A DNA stretch of 64,000 bases, taken from assembly GCA_947561395.2 (NCBI GenBank), contig OX387193.1, forward strand, positions 30,560,276 through 30,624,275, given 5' to 3'. The translations under genes were made by a program, and so were the position numbers. The stretch comes from Buxus sempervirens (taxonomy: Eukaryota > Streptophyta > Magnoliopsida > Buxales > Buxaceae). Within the stretch, counting starts at the first letter, position 1; every line of letters starts with the position of its first letter. This document shows positions 11,449 through 23,518 of this stretch, piece after piece. The notes beneath the pieces were generated by a model. It was not told where the DNA came from. It saw only the letters and a program-made list of their open reading frames with translations, and did not search any database.

Positions 11449-12853
11449 TGGACCATCCCAGGCATTCAATATTCCTCAGGAATAAAACCCAATATTCCGA
11501 TTACTCAATTCGCAGACAAACTTGGTTTAGGATTTTGGTTTTCTCGAGAGGCCGTTTGGTAACGTTTTTTTTAAAACAGTTCGAAAACTAGAAACATTTT
11601 CAATCGTTTTTGAGTTTTTGAAAACAGGTGACAAAAACCACGTTTGGTAACACTTACAGTTTTTTGGGTTTTGTTATGTATGTTTTGTATATCATTATAA
11701 TAATTTTTTACAGTTTTTTCAATTAAAAAGTTTTTTATATATATTTATCTTTCGTAGACAACTTTTTTTTTTTTGACAATTTTATATTTATATATAATTT
11801 TGAAAATTTTTAAATTCAAAAATCATTTCATGTATATATATTTATTTATTATAAATAGTTACTATATATAATTTACGTTAGCCTAGCAGCGAGAAAGTCG
11901 GCACTCGCTGGGAGCCTCAAGGAAGAGGCGAACCAAGTACGGCGCCAGCCCCTTCTCTCTGTTGTTCTTTTTTTTTTTCACGAGCAATGAGGAGGGCAAC
12001 AGTACGCCCCTGGAGTAGCCAAGCTCAGATCAAATTGAGGTCTTGAGGCCATCGGTTGTTACAAACCTCATTCTGTTTTGATTATCCTTGCTGGAGTGCT
12101 AACTGTTAAGTAATAAAATTATAGCCATAAAATAAATAGTAAGATATAGCTATAAGAACTTATTAATATAATATATTAGTCCCTAATATTATCAAAAGAA
12201 ATTATAAAGAGGGGTGAAAGTGTAATTTAAAACTTCTTTTAATTTTAAGGTTTTTTAAATATCAAACATGCCTAAAACTATTTCAAATTTACAAAGCAAA
12301 CCCATGTATAACACGATTAAAAATCGTTCTCTCTCTTCCATGAGTCTTCAAATCTCGCAATCTTCTCACTCTAGTTCAAAAGCTGATTTTGAGAACGGTT
12401 GAATAGGAGACCGCATCAAAGGGGAGTTCATTTAACATCTCGAAATCTGATAAGGATTGTTCCCAATCTCTTGGTAAAATATCTCCATTAATTTGCCACT
12501 GTGATGTTTTTTTGCAGGCCACTTTTATCGTAACAAATATTGTCAAAGTCTTCCGAGTACTGTTGCCTGTTTGAATGGTTTTATTGCAGACTCCATGATG
12601 TAGTTTCTTTCATTATGAGGAGGTACAGAAGAGAGAGGGGATTGATCTTGAGGCAGGGAAATTGAACGCTGGTGTGGGCATCAAAATTTGCAAGGCCCAA
12701 AACCCATGTTTGTAATTGGGCTTTTAAAAGAATAGCTCATTAAGCCCAATTGTAAGCCCATATCTCATAAGATAAATATGGGTTGTTTTAATTAAAAATC
12801 TTTTTATTTATCCCTTAAAGGGTAAATTTGTCAATTCCTTGTAATTTTAACTC

Positions 12854-12861
12854 TATAAATA
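12854..12861 (+). promoter_or_regulatory. TATA box of the 12673-13382 LTR
   Basis: TATAAATA within CTCTATAAATAGGGGG, about 180 bp after the LTR start, the usual position for an LTR promoter. Confidence 0.7.
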
Positions 12862-12924
12862 GGGGGCTTGGTTACAAGGGGAGGACACACATATCAAATG
12901 AAGGAGAATTGAAAGGCTGAAGTT

Positions 12925-13145
12925 CTGGAGAAATTCTCTTGAAGAGAAAACCCTCGGTCTAAAAAGAAGTAAATCAAAAAAGTCCAAGAGAAATTCTCTT
13001 GAAGAGAAAACCCTCCACCAAAGGCAGAAACAACTCAAAGGTAGGAGCAGATCCTTCTCCTAAAGAAGGAAGGAGCACTTCTCTTGAAGAGAAAACCTTA
13101 TCTCAAAGAAGAAAGGGGCACTTCTCTATAAAGAGAAAATCCTCT
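12925..13145 (+). repeat. Repeats of TTCTCTTGAAGAGAAAACC in LTR leader
   Basis: Four to five copies at irregular spacing of about 55-65 bp. Each has a short palindrome TCTCTTGAAGAGA followed by AAAACC. They lie just downstream of the TATA box in the transcribed leader of the solo LTR. Confidence 0.75.
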
Positions 13146-13774
13146 TTCAAGTCAACAAACAAGCAAACGCAGGCGCAAATCCTAGAGCGAAGAACACATA
13201 CAACCACTCCAAAACTAAATAATGCCACCTGACATTCATCAAACTGCTTGTCAATCAGAGGACGCTCACGTGATCGAGCACCAAAGAGAGTAAAATCCCT
13301 CTTTTTATCAAATTTTCTTTATTATTATTATTTGTAATCACCTATTTTGTGTTAAAGGGAAATACACGAAATTTGTATTACAGCTGGAATGAGAGGGAGT
13401 TGCTCGAATGACACGATCAGCAACTCCCTGTCATAATCAACCACTAAAAATGAAGGAAAGTCTATGACGAAGAACGTTCTGAATTGAGAATGGAGAAAAG
13501 ACCGAAAGTAGTGAAGATGGGAGTCGAGAATATCTCGACTCAAAATATTACAAAACTACCACCGTAAAAAACACAAAAACACGATTTTGGGTTTTTAAAA
13601 ACCTATATTTTGGGTTTCTAAAATCTTTAATGTTTTTTAAACCTTTTTTTAATAACAATTTGAAATCCCCTAATACCAAACACGTTTTTAGTTTTATGTG
13701 TTTAAAAACCAAAAAACGGTTTCTGAACACATTACTAAACACCCTCAATCGTATTGTGGATCGATTTTCTCTGA

Positions 13775-13880
13775 GGCTATTTGGTAACTTGTTTTTAAAA
13801 AAGAATTCGAAAATGAAAAAATTTTCATGTTGTTAAAAACAGAAACCCGTTTGGTAACATTTATGTCAAACTCAATTACA
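13775..13880. mobile_element. Left-type terminus of a GAGGC-GTTTGGTAAC TIR element
   Basis: GAGGCTATTTGGTAACTTG is followed about 75 bp inward by CCGTTTGGTAACATT, the same double-terminal pattern as the other members. The nearest terminus in the opposite orientation that could pair with it is at 23340-23518, nearly 10 kb away. The interval holds other transposons and gene fragments, so the pairing is unproven. Confidence 0.6.
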
Positions 13881-14360
13881 ATTTTAAAAATCTATAAAAA
13901 TGGGTTTGATAAGCAGTTAAAAATTGATTTGCTTACATTAACTTATATCATATGATACACAAAGCCTTCTATAAGGATCGTACACGTTGATGCATAGCGC
14001 ATTCTAAAAGGATCATACAAAATTATCCTTAATTTTGCTAATGGATTGTTGTGCCGTTTCATTGAAATTTCACTGGCAAACCGCTCATGTCATTGGATTT
14101 TTTGTGTTGCTATGCTAAAAAATTTAAAAATTTAAAAGATACTAATATTTTTGTGATATATATATACATACAAACACATACACACACACATATATATATA
14201 AATATTTGTTATATTATATTCTCTACGTAGAATATATATGTGTATTGGTATATTTTGTTTAGTTTATTTTTTTTTCTATTTGTTTTAATAGATTAGAAAG
14301 AAGGGATTAAACGTCACCCAAACCCTCCTCCAATAAACTCTATGCTTTTAGTGGGGGGAT

Positions 14361-14755
14361 ATGGTGGAATGGGCACAAAGGAAATTCTCGGGTTCTTCCC
14401 CAATGAAGATGGTTGCAAAACTTAGCTTGGGAGTTGCGGTGTACCACATTTGGGCAGAGAGAAATATGAGAGTGTTTAAGAATAGTTACTTGCCGCATTC
14501 TGTGCTACTCAATCATATAATTGAAGATGTTAAAGCGAAATGCTCTTGCAAGGAGTATGTGGTTAAGGACACAGTGAGCAACAGGGAAATCATTGGCAAT
14601 TGGAGATTATTCTGGAAATTTGTTTTTTGAAAATCATAGCTATTGTCTGTATAGGCTATGTCATGAACATGTGTTTATGATCGTGGTTTAACCTCTTTGG
14701 TCCTCGTCTATCATGTATTTAGCTCTCTTTTGTGAATATATATATTATTATTATT
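14361..14755 (+). pseudogene. LINE ORF2 C-terminal end with 3' tail
   Basis: The 89-residue frame reads MVEWAQRKFSG...LSLGVAVYHIWAERNMRVFKN, the region after the reverse-transcriptase zinc-binding segment that ends plant L1-like ORF2 proteins (the YHIWxERN signature). It stops at 14630, followed by about 120 bp of 3' untranslated sequence and an ATATATTATTATTATTA tail. It is strongly 5'-truncated, as is usual for LINE insertions. I see no clear target duplication. Confidence 0.8.
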
Positions 14756-14955
14756 ATTACGAAGTGAGCATCCCTTTGGGAATCGCGCCAAACTAAATTT
14801 TGCATCCTTCCATCGTTGCCCTTACACGTCACTTCCGAATTTCAGTAACAAAGGGATAGAAAGGTCTAAACTGCCTCAACTAGATACCGGACAATCGGTT
14901 TTGCAACTGTTCTATCCCACGTTTTCTCCTGCGCTCAATCGACCCTCTCCTTTTC

Positions 14956-17900
14956 AAACAACACCGAAGCTTACCACGGAGAAGACGAACCCTCTAAAAG
15001 CCCTCACAAATGGATTGCATACCGCATCAATCCAGTTGTTCGGAATGTAGATCGTGAAACACCATTGATGGTCTTGGAATTATGGCCAACCCTCACCGGA
15101 ACATGGCTAAAAAATCAAGATGTTATTGCTGCTAAGCTGTCGACAACTGCTGTTGCTTAGACCTCTGTTGGGTTCCTCCGCTTCCAACACCTATCCAGGT
15201 CCATTATTTACTTTTTTATTTTGTCTGTTCTCCTGATTTCGCCTGAAAATTCTGTGTCGATGTAAAATTTGTATACAACCTCCAAACAGTTGAACTGCTT
15301 CCTTAATTGATGCAATCGAAGTGATGTTCCCCATCCTTTGAGAGCCCTATTGTGCATTTTGAGTGACTTTCTCTGAAAAGATAATGATTTACTAGCAAAG
15401 ATTTATTGGATTGAGGCTGTGTTTCAATTTGTTAGACTCACTGGGAAACGAATTAAGACCCCATTGAGCATTACTTTACATTGTTTCTCATGCCTCTGAG
15501 TGCAGTTCTTCATGGGATTTTTGACCTATAATTTTGTTGAGTCTCCCCATTCAGGTAATATATGGAGAGTTATATTCCGCTTAATTTCTATCTATTTTTT
15601 GTGAAGGTTAGTTTCTCAATTTCCAGAAATATGTACGTATGGTTGGATTATCCACATGAACTTAAATTTTAGTGAGCCTTAAAACATAGTGCGTTTAACT
15701 TTCCTTTGGTTAAATGAGTAAGATTCAAAGAGTTAATGCTCTTTACTTTCTGCATAAGGCTCGTGTGGAAAGTATTTCTGCTAAGAGTCGGCAAAAAATA
15801 ATTATCTTAACTTTTTACAATTTAGATGAGAGCTGGACTAATGATTTAAAAGTTATTTAATGGCTTATCTTATTGGTTTTCCCAAATTTTTTGCACTGTT
15901 TATATTGAATGATGGGTTTTATTCTTCAGGAGCTATTAATGTACCATGGTTCCCCTTTGTTACTGTCTATTCTTGGGCCTTCGCAAGTTAAAAGGTACAA
16001 ACCTTAGCTTAAACAGTTTTTTACTCATTGCGGAGAGTATATTGAGTCATTAAGAATAATTTTCCGCATATATTTTCAATTTGACAGTGTGGTGCTTTCT
16101 CAGCTTATTAATAAGTATAGATTCCAATGGCAGATTCATGTTTTCTCACTTACATAATTGGAACAACTACTCATAACATTTCCCTACTTAGCGAATTAAT
16201 AATAGTTATCAGTGACTAAAACATTTGGTCTTCCTACAATAACATTACCCTACCTATTCTAAAATATGTCTTTCTACACGAATTAATTTTTTAGCTTCCC
16301 AACTATCACTTAATATTCTTCATTAGTTTTTAAATCTCAAGACGCTCTCTATAGGTTGCTAAGGAAATAATCCGTTTCCATCTACATGATTTATTTTGAG
16401 TTCTGCCTATTACTAACAAAAGCTACCATTTTTTCACTACGTGTTCTTTGAGAAGAACCCCAATCATCAGTTGAATTGTATACCTAGATGCCCTTAAAAT
16501 TTTTTTTTTCCAAATAAAAACTATATTGAAATTATATAATTTGGAGAGTATGTTTAGGCTGATATTCATGTCAAGAAGCATCAATGTATTTAGTTATCAA
16601 ATGAATGTTGAGCATTTTAAATATGCATAGGAAAAAAAAACCTATACTATAACAGAACCAAAAAAGCGGCCCTCTTAGATTACTTCCTGGTAAGATTTTT
16701 TAGTTTTAAATTCTATAACAGATCAAACTCAAAAAAGATATCTGTATACACTGATGTCAATAATTTAGTTTCAATTAGCTATACGTTAGACATAAACTGA
16801 ACCAAAACACCTCTGCTTTTTACCGAAGCCTAACTGGCCTTGAAACTGAAATCAAAACAACTCCATGTCTGCCATTCAAAACATTACCCTAAACTGGGTG
16901 AAAACCATCGTTAATCGTTTTCAGTATTTGTATGTTTTTTACTTTTTTGGCATGATGCTATATTTTAAAATGCTTAAATTAACTGCTGCATAAAGGTAAA
17001 CTTAGAAGAAATAGTTGGAGTAAGTTGGATATATTCTACTCTGCTTTGAGTGTCAAGGTAAATTTCTCTATTTTCATATTCATAATTCATCTCACCGATA
17101 ACTGATTAGGTGGAGACAAGGATGCGGCTTTCAAATAACATAAAAAGGGACGTTTGAGGAAGATAATATTTTTTTATGATACACATGATGGTTGGTTGTG
17201 TTTCCCACCCAATGGTTCTCAATTTGGAGACTTCAGTATTCAAAAGTAGTTCTTTAATCTGATTATAACCATATGATCTCTAGAATCCTTTTTAAGTTTT
17301 TCCAAGCATTGCTACTGATAGATGTGATATAGATAAGTTGGCATTATGTTTACCATGTATTGTAGTTCATTCCTTCCCGTCTATTTTTCTTTTGGAATTG
17401 TATGGTGTCAATCTTAAAAATATGAAATAAGAGATTCTTCCGTGTAGGTATACTTGAAAAAAACCAGTTAGCGGTGTTTGTGAGGATAAGAAAAAATTTA
17501 AAGTAAGTTATAGCATGGAGCTAACATGAACACTATAGCAGAAAATGTGCCAAATGCCAACTTATTGTCCCCTAGAACATGTGCTCTGCATTTGTTAACT
17601 ATTTCTCACTATGTTTTTATTTTTTCTTTTTGTGTACTTTATGCTGTTCTTTATGCTCTCTTTCGTTATGTTAGGCCTTGTTTGGCTTTCATTTTAGGAA
17701 TTCATTCCAAGCCTTAGAACTCATTCCAAGCCTTGGAATGAGTTCTGATACCAAAATGAGTGTTTGGTAAGGCATACAAGAACTCATTCTATAAGAATGA
17801 AAATGAGAACATCATGGTTTTTTGGAAACGCCCTCAGCCTCGTTTTTAGATTTAGGAATGAGTTTTGATTTTATTGCGGTAGCAAACTTGTAAATAATGT

Positions 17901-20900
17901 TAACTTTAAGTAATGGCATAAATTGTAAATATGCCAATTGAGCCTTTTCTCCTTCTTCAACAGTTTGTCTAGCTCGTTGCTCTGGTTATAGTTATTGAAG
18001 GGAAAACTATTATATAAACGGCATTTGACGACTACAAGAAAGGAATTTGCGTCGTGGCTAGAGGTGATTGTGAAACTCTTATCATACTGCAACAAAGAGG
18101 AGACTAGCGACGGAGAGCAGCGTCGCCGGTGAGACTCTGCAACATCTAAAATCAATTTCCAGTATGATAAGAGAAGTCTAACGGTTCATATCTCTAACAG
18201 CTCTGAGAAAGATCTACTATGCCGGAGGAGCCATGCCAGGGAGATTATCGATCCCAAAAGGTCTGGATGAAAAACCTACCCGAAGAAATTACCCTTATTG
18301 ACCAGGCGTAGGTTCGTCTCATTTAAATTTTCCTTTTCCTCTCCCCTTCCTTTCTTTTACTGTTTCTCTCGCAAGTACGTATGATATCATCCCTTTGCCT
18401 GTCAGTCAGTCGGCAAACCAGCCGTTGGCCTTGATTATGAAATTGATTTTAACCACCCTCTAGATCGGATGTTATGGCAAAATTCTCCTGATACGTGGAG
18501 TCCAAATATCTATTTGATTTGGATTACTTAAACCATGGAAATTTTCCATATGTATGCTTGCATTGTGCATTGTGATTGTGATATTAACCCTGATAGTCAA
18601 ATTTATGAGCAATGACCTATCTCCTATGTTGTAGGTTCCTTTTGAAACTCATGACCTATCCTTTATGTTGCATGCTTCCTTTGGAAATTCGTTTTCCTTT
18701 CATTCTTCTTCATTATCTAGGGTTTATTAGTTGCTTGATTTTCCATCCTTGTTGTTAATGAAGTGTTTCCTGCTAATGCTATTCATTTGTAATGGTGTTT
18801 TCTTTGATTTTTCATTTTTGATTTATTGAATCAAGCAGCCATTGTGAGAGATAGAAGACAAACATTATTGCTTTCCACGTTTTCTGCAATCCCGATTTTA
18901 TTTCTCCTTCTGACTTTATTTCATCAATGTGTGCAAGCCAATCTCAATCCAATCTGTAGTTCCCAGCTTTTATCAAGGTGATTAATTTTATACCAAATTT
19001 CTTACAACTCAGAATCGTCAAGATTTATAGTAACCTTATTCATTTATTTTAAAAATGATCAATCTCAAGTCTGGTCAAGCGAATATATAGATAGTTGATT
19101 TGGAAATGGTTACAAATCAGCGAGCAAGTGTTGAGAAATTTCAATCAAGTGCCCAGATTAGCCAAGAATTTGGGCTATAGACCAGCAAATTTGGGTATCT
19201 CAAGGGAGGATTTTTATGTGGGTCTTCTCTTACAGGAAGTTCAGGGACTGAGTGGTTGTCTTTGGATGCTTTATGTTGTTTTCTTTTTGTTGTTAGTGTA
19301 AGGATATGTCCCGGTGTAGATCAGATTCTCTTCTGTTCTACACACCTCTAACCTTTCTATTCTGTTTTTAATAATACTGTCTCATTAATTATAAAAAAAA
19401 ATGGTTATAAGGTAAAATAAACTGAGCTAGAAGCTCTTCTTTTGACAAGTTTTCAAATTTTATTTGCTAGTCATTTATATGTTGTTTACTCTATTATATT
19501 GTTAAAATTGAGTATTTATTGACTAAAGATGTCACTTAAGTTAATTTGGTCCACTCCTCTCAATTTTGGAATATGTGTGATGTGAGAAAATAAAAGAACT
19601 TCATACTCAGCATGCCCAGGACTTACATATACTAGCATGCGAACAAACGTCTTTTTTCTTTCTACTCAACAATCAACAAGACTTGAATTAATTCTTGAAT
19701 AATCTTATTGGCCTTGGTGGAGCATCCAAAATGATTTGCTTGCCATGTAACAACTGCACCCGTAGTTTTGTTGCTTATATCAGACCATCCAAAACCAAGT
19801 CCTTCATGAAGCCAACTTGGTTAATCTTTTGAACTCTGATTTGCATTCACAGATTCTTATGTAACATGTTTTATTCTTCTTTTAAACTACAACACAGATT
19901 TATCGTGTAAGGTCTCTACATTTTATGTGACAGCTTTAATTGTTTGCAAAGTTTTACATTAAAGAAAAAATCATATGACTTGTTTTTTGACTTGTATCCT
20001 ATATTGGTTTCAGTGTTACTAAAGGCAGTTCTGTTGGTGCTCACCTAAGCAACTAGGAATTATTTAAGGGACCTTTTTTATGCTTGGCTAGGTGACCACC
20101 TAGGGTCATTTTGGGTTAGGCAATTGCATAGCATAATTAAAAATTGCATGATTTTGACCAATTTCTTATAATTATTCATGGAAAAAGAAAAAAAAAAGGG
20201 AAAAAAAAATTTCATGGAACTCATTTTATTACTTGTTAACCAAACAGTTTTCTAAGTGAAAATTCATTCTGCTACGTGCTAACCAAACGCAATTAGAAAG
20301 ACTTCAAAATTGATTCGCAAAATGAGTTTTAAGAACTCATTCTCGGAATGAATTCCTAATCCGGAATGAAAGCCAAACAAGGCCTTAGTTTCACACCAAT
20401 TTTAAAATTTCAGCCCTTCTTTGGTCTTCCTCGAATCAAAGGTTTCCAAGTCCCAATTAAGTGTACTTTAAACCATGTACTCTGTATTCATTAACAATAT
20501 ATTTTTTTAATTTGTATCTTTATTCAGGCAACACTCTATAGTTTTTCCTTCTAAAAGAATGGTTTCTGGCAGCGCTAGATCCCTGCGTTCAACGGTAAAA
20601 AGTATACACACTGAAGGTGCTTTATTCAAAGGAGTTGCAGCGTATGTGCGCGTGGGATTACTAAGACATTACACCCAACACAATTGAGAAACAGTATGCG
20701 AATTTAATGTGCCTATATCATCTAAATAGTATGTTGATCAATTTCATACTTCACAGGTGCTGTATTTCATATACTAAAGAGTATGCTGATCTGTATGCTC
20801 TCTTTTCTATTAAAAAAAAAAAAGGTCTTTTAATTGTTGATTCCATGCTCCTATTTTATCTATGTTATTATGTGATATTCAAGGTTTCAAGTTGTGTAAA

Positions 20901-21350
20901 GAGTTCCTATAGATCTTTTGGGTCTTGCTTGATGTGTGATTTAAATTCATGTCCATTATCATTAAAATATCCCGATGGTTTTTTGCTCTTGGTTTTGTAT
21001 TGTGTGCATGCAGTTTTAAGGATCAATGTAAATGATCTAGCTACTTTTTTTGCAATCTATATGGCTGCATGCAGCGGCTCAACATCAGGTCCATCTTTGT
21101 TTGTTAATTTGTCTTTTTTAGGATGAAATTGGTCTTTTTAGACTAGGAATTCAAGTACGTTATGAATTTTATCTTTTCTTCCTGTCTTCTTTTAATTTAT
21201 CTGCTGTATTATTCTTCCTTTCTCCTACTACATTATAGAACTAGATTTATTAGATTATGAAACTTTAAATTTTCAGCGAAACATTAAAAAAACTCCATTG
21301 AAGTCTTCCATATCTATTCAAGTTGTTGGCGCAAATAAAACAATCGATCA
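14956..21350 (+). pseudogene. Possible exons of an unidentified gene, probably decayed
   Basis: Several short coding-like blocks with splice signals lie in line. A frame at about 14980-15160 reads DEPSKSPHKWIAYRINPVVRN...LELWPTLTG. An exon at 15930-15994 (after TTCAG, before GTACAA) reads ELLMYHGSPLLLSILGPSQVK. An exon at 20528-20641 (after TTCAG, before GTATGT) reads QHSIVFPSKRMVSGSARSL and on. A short block at 21121-21154 reads DEIGLFRLGIQ, and one from 21277 reads RNIKKTPLKSSISIQVVGA before a stop. The 15930 and 20528 blocks join in phase through an AGG codon. A Harbinger-like element lies in the intron between them. I do not recognise the protein. Later joins break the frame, so it is a pseudogene or I have mis-set an exon. 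Confidence 0.35.
17674..20384. mobile_element. PIF/Harbinger (Tourist-like) element, target duplication TTA
   Basis: The left end is GGCCTTGTTTGGCTTTCATT and the right end, reverse complemented, GGCCTTGTTTGGCTTTCATT, essentially identical. TTA flanks both sides (17671-17673 and 20385-20387), the 3-bp target typical of PIF/Harbinger. Subterminal GAATGAGTTCT/AGAACTCATT inverted repeats extend the ends. No transposase or Myb-like frame is recognisable in its 2.7 kb, so it is non-autonomous or decayed. The stretch 19095-19395 inside it ends in ATTATAAAAAAAAA and looks like an inserted polyadenylated retroposon tail. Confidence 0.85.
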
Positions 21351-21659
21351 ATAGTGGGCACAGCTTAAACAATTGGGCCAAGAAGGCAGCCTCTAGGGAC
21401 TTTCAATTCTGCAACTTTGCTGTACACTTCCTTTATTTCACAGCCAAGAACATCACCTTTAAGGTATTATATTCATGAACTAATGTCACTGATAGTGCAA
21501 TATCCTGCAATCCATCCATCCCTCCTTCCATATACTATCTTTCTCTCTCTCTAAATATAATTATAACATGTGTTGCAAATAACAATACCTCTCCCACCAC
21601 TGGGAGCTGTTGGATAGCAAGTGGTGGCATTCAAAATATCAGGGGATACACGGCTTTTC

Positions 21660-21745
21660 TAGGTTGAAGATGTTTGGGTGCTCAAAATACACTTTCTTTG
21701 GGTTGTAGATGCTTGGGTGCCCAAGATACACTTTCTGATCCATTT
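21660..21745. repeat. Short tandem duplication, about 39 bp twice
   Basis: Two copies of a unit with GATGNTTGGGTGC followed by CAAAATACACTTTCT or CAAGATACACTTTCT stand side by side. It explains the repeated residues at the end of the minus-strand reading frame here, which I do not regard as a gene. Confidence 0.7.
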
Positions 21746-22794
21746 TTGACCTTCATTTGATATAATTTCATGCATTTGGTTCCAGAGTGCCATAATTTGT
21801 GCCGTGGCTATTTTTTCATGGTGATGGCTGAGCCATGTATATAATTTCCAGTCAAATGTTTTTGCAACATCAATTAGCACTTCTAGAGAGCCAAGAGACA
21901 AGATAGAAACATGGAGAAGCCAACCTCTTGCAAGTTAAGAGGTGTTTCTTATTGAGTCCGTTTGAAGCTAAATTGCAAAAAGGAAGTTGAACATGGCAGA
22001 CTTGAGATATTCCTCAACATTGAAAAGTTGTTTTAAATGTCTCCAGAATTGTTAAGCATTTGTTCTCTTTATGTTGAAAACAACCAAATGCATGCATGCT
22101 ATATTCGTTGGTTACAAATTCACCAGTGGTTTGGTGGGAAGTTTCCTATCCAGTATTTGTAGACAATTTTTGTTTTGTTCTTTTTTATTTTATTTTTATT
22201 TTGGTAGATATCTCGGGCTATGTAGAATGGACTACTCAGATGTTTTGTTTTGTTTTTTTATCCTTTCCTGGGGATATTAGATCACTTGGTTGGCGGATGA
22301 ATGAGTTAGAAAATTAATTTCTAATCTATATTGATCAGCATGACCAAAAGATTCAAAGGATCCATTGCTATACAACAAAAATGGGCATCATGTATGTATC
22401 GCATGGAACTATTGCAGTTACTAGGGAGGAAACTCACATTGCTATCCAGTCTTTTAAGGGGGTAAGTGTACAATCATTTTGAAGAGGTTTAACAGTGATG
22501 ACCAGGTATACAAGGGAGGAGATATAGACTTAGATGGTTGCAAAAGGGTCTCACCCCTTCCAAATTACATACTTAGATGGTTGTAAATGCATTCCGCTAG
22601 TATATTAGAAAGGAGGAGACACATGCCAACTAGGCTTGTGCCTCCTTCATTACCCCAATCTAGTCCCACCAACGAAATGAAGCTCCGTGAAGAATCTCTT
22701 CCGCTGCCGACTGTTTCTGCATGGAGAAGACAATGAAAGGTACACACATAATATCTTTCTTCCCTTCTCTCATCTCTCTCTCTATTTTTTTTTT

Positions 22795-23225
22795 CTGAAA
22801 TGCCTAAAAGCCCCAATAAGTTCACTTTGCAAAGTGCAATCCCTTACTATCCTGAGCCTCAACCACTCACTTGTATTTAAGTGGGAACCAATTCTCTGGC
22901 AACCTCCCCGTCTCATTGCCCCGACTGAATAATTTGCAAAGGCTCGATACCTGCAACAATAATTTCTCTGGTGAGTTGCCGGATCTGCCCCGGATTTCTG
23001 GTCCAATATCATTCTTCTCTCAATTCAATAAGCTCAGTGGAGAGATTCGATTTGCCAACCTTATCCAATTCAATGTATCCTTCAACCATTTCGGAAGAAG
23101 TTCATGATCTTAATTCAAGCAGCTTTTCTGGTAACCTTGAGCTGTGCGACGAATGCCTCCCAAGTCCGATCGATACTAACCAGAGCTTGGTTGTGTCGCT
23201 GAAGAGCTGCTGGGTTGTCCTGTGA
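22795..23225 (+). pseudogene. LRR receptor-like kinase ectodomain fragment
   Basis: Across three frames the sequence reads SLCKVQSLTILSLNHS, then LSGNQFSGNLPVSLPRLNNL, LDTCNNNFSGELPDLP, FFSQFNKLSGEI, NLIQFNVSFNHF, and finally SSSFSGNLELCDECLPSP. These are successive plant-type leucine-rich repeats (LxxNxFSGxIP pattern) and the cap after the last repeat (FSGN-ELC) found in LRR receptor-like kinases. At least two frameshifts separate the pieces, and the transmembrane and kinase parts are absent. It lies about 120 bp from a TIR terminus (23340-23518), so it may be a fragment captured by that transposon. Confidence 0.8.
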
Positions 23226-23339
23226 AGAGGTGGATCACCTTGGTTCCTAGAGGAAGAAGACGACTGCATCACCGGAGTAGGTTGGTGTCGATTATGTCGA
23301 AGAGATAAAATAGAAAGAATCACAAAAATGCCATTGAAG

Positions 23340-23518
23340 TTGACAGAAACATGATTTCTGGTTTTTAGAAACTCAAAATTTCAGCTTTGAAAAACGACCC
23401 CGTTTCTCAATTGTTTTTTCTAAAAACAATTTGAAAATCCTGTTTACCAAACACGATTCTGTGTTTCTTGTTTATGAAAACAGTGAAATTGGATCTGAAA
23501 ACGTTACCAAACAGCCTC
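23340..23518. mobile_element. Right-type terminus of a GAGGC-GTTTGGTAAC TIR element
   Basis: It ends AAAACGTTACCAAACAGCCTC, the reverse complement of GAGGCTGTTTGGTAACG. A subterminal copy TTTACCAAACACGA lies about 65 bp inward. The candidate partner is at 13775, but no matching target duplication is visible. Confidence 0.6.

Larger units (their letters stand above)
12673..13382 (+). mobile_element. Solo LTR, 710 bp, target duplication GCTGG
   Basis: Starts TGTGGGCATC and ends TTTGTATTACA. GCTGG is present immediately left (12668-12672) and right (13383-13387). A TATA box (TATAAATA, 12854-12861) lies about 180 bp in, so the promoter reads rightward. Downstream are tandem CTTCTCTTGAAGAGAAAACC-like repeats. 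There is no internal region, hence a solo LTR. Confidence 0.9.
11552..13745. mobile_element. TIR element of the GAGGC-GTTTGGTAAC family, hosting a solo LTR
   Basis: The left end is GAGGCCGTTTGGTAACG. The right end, reverse complemented, is GAGGGTGTTTAGTAATG. A second copy of the terminal motif lies inside each end (CGTTTGGTAAC near 11640; ACCAAACACG near 13675). No transposase frame is evident. A solo LTR (12673-13382) is inserted in it. I could not find a convincing target duplication, so pairing these two ends is an inference from orientation and distance. Confidence 0.55.

Noticed and set aside
12999..13232. Lys/Ser-rich 77-residue frame
   Set aside because: Generated by the CTTCTCTTGAAGAGAAAACC leader repeats of the solo LTR at 12673-13382.
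20707..21126. 139-residue hydrophobic frame
   Set aside because: T-rich intron-like sequence between putative exons gives chance Phe/Leu/Val codons. No recognised domain.
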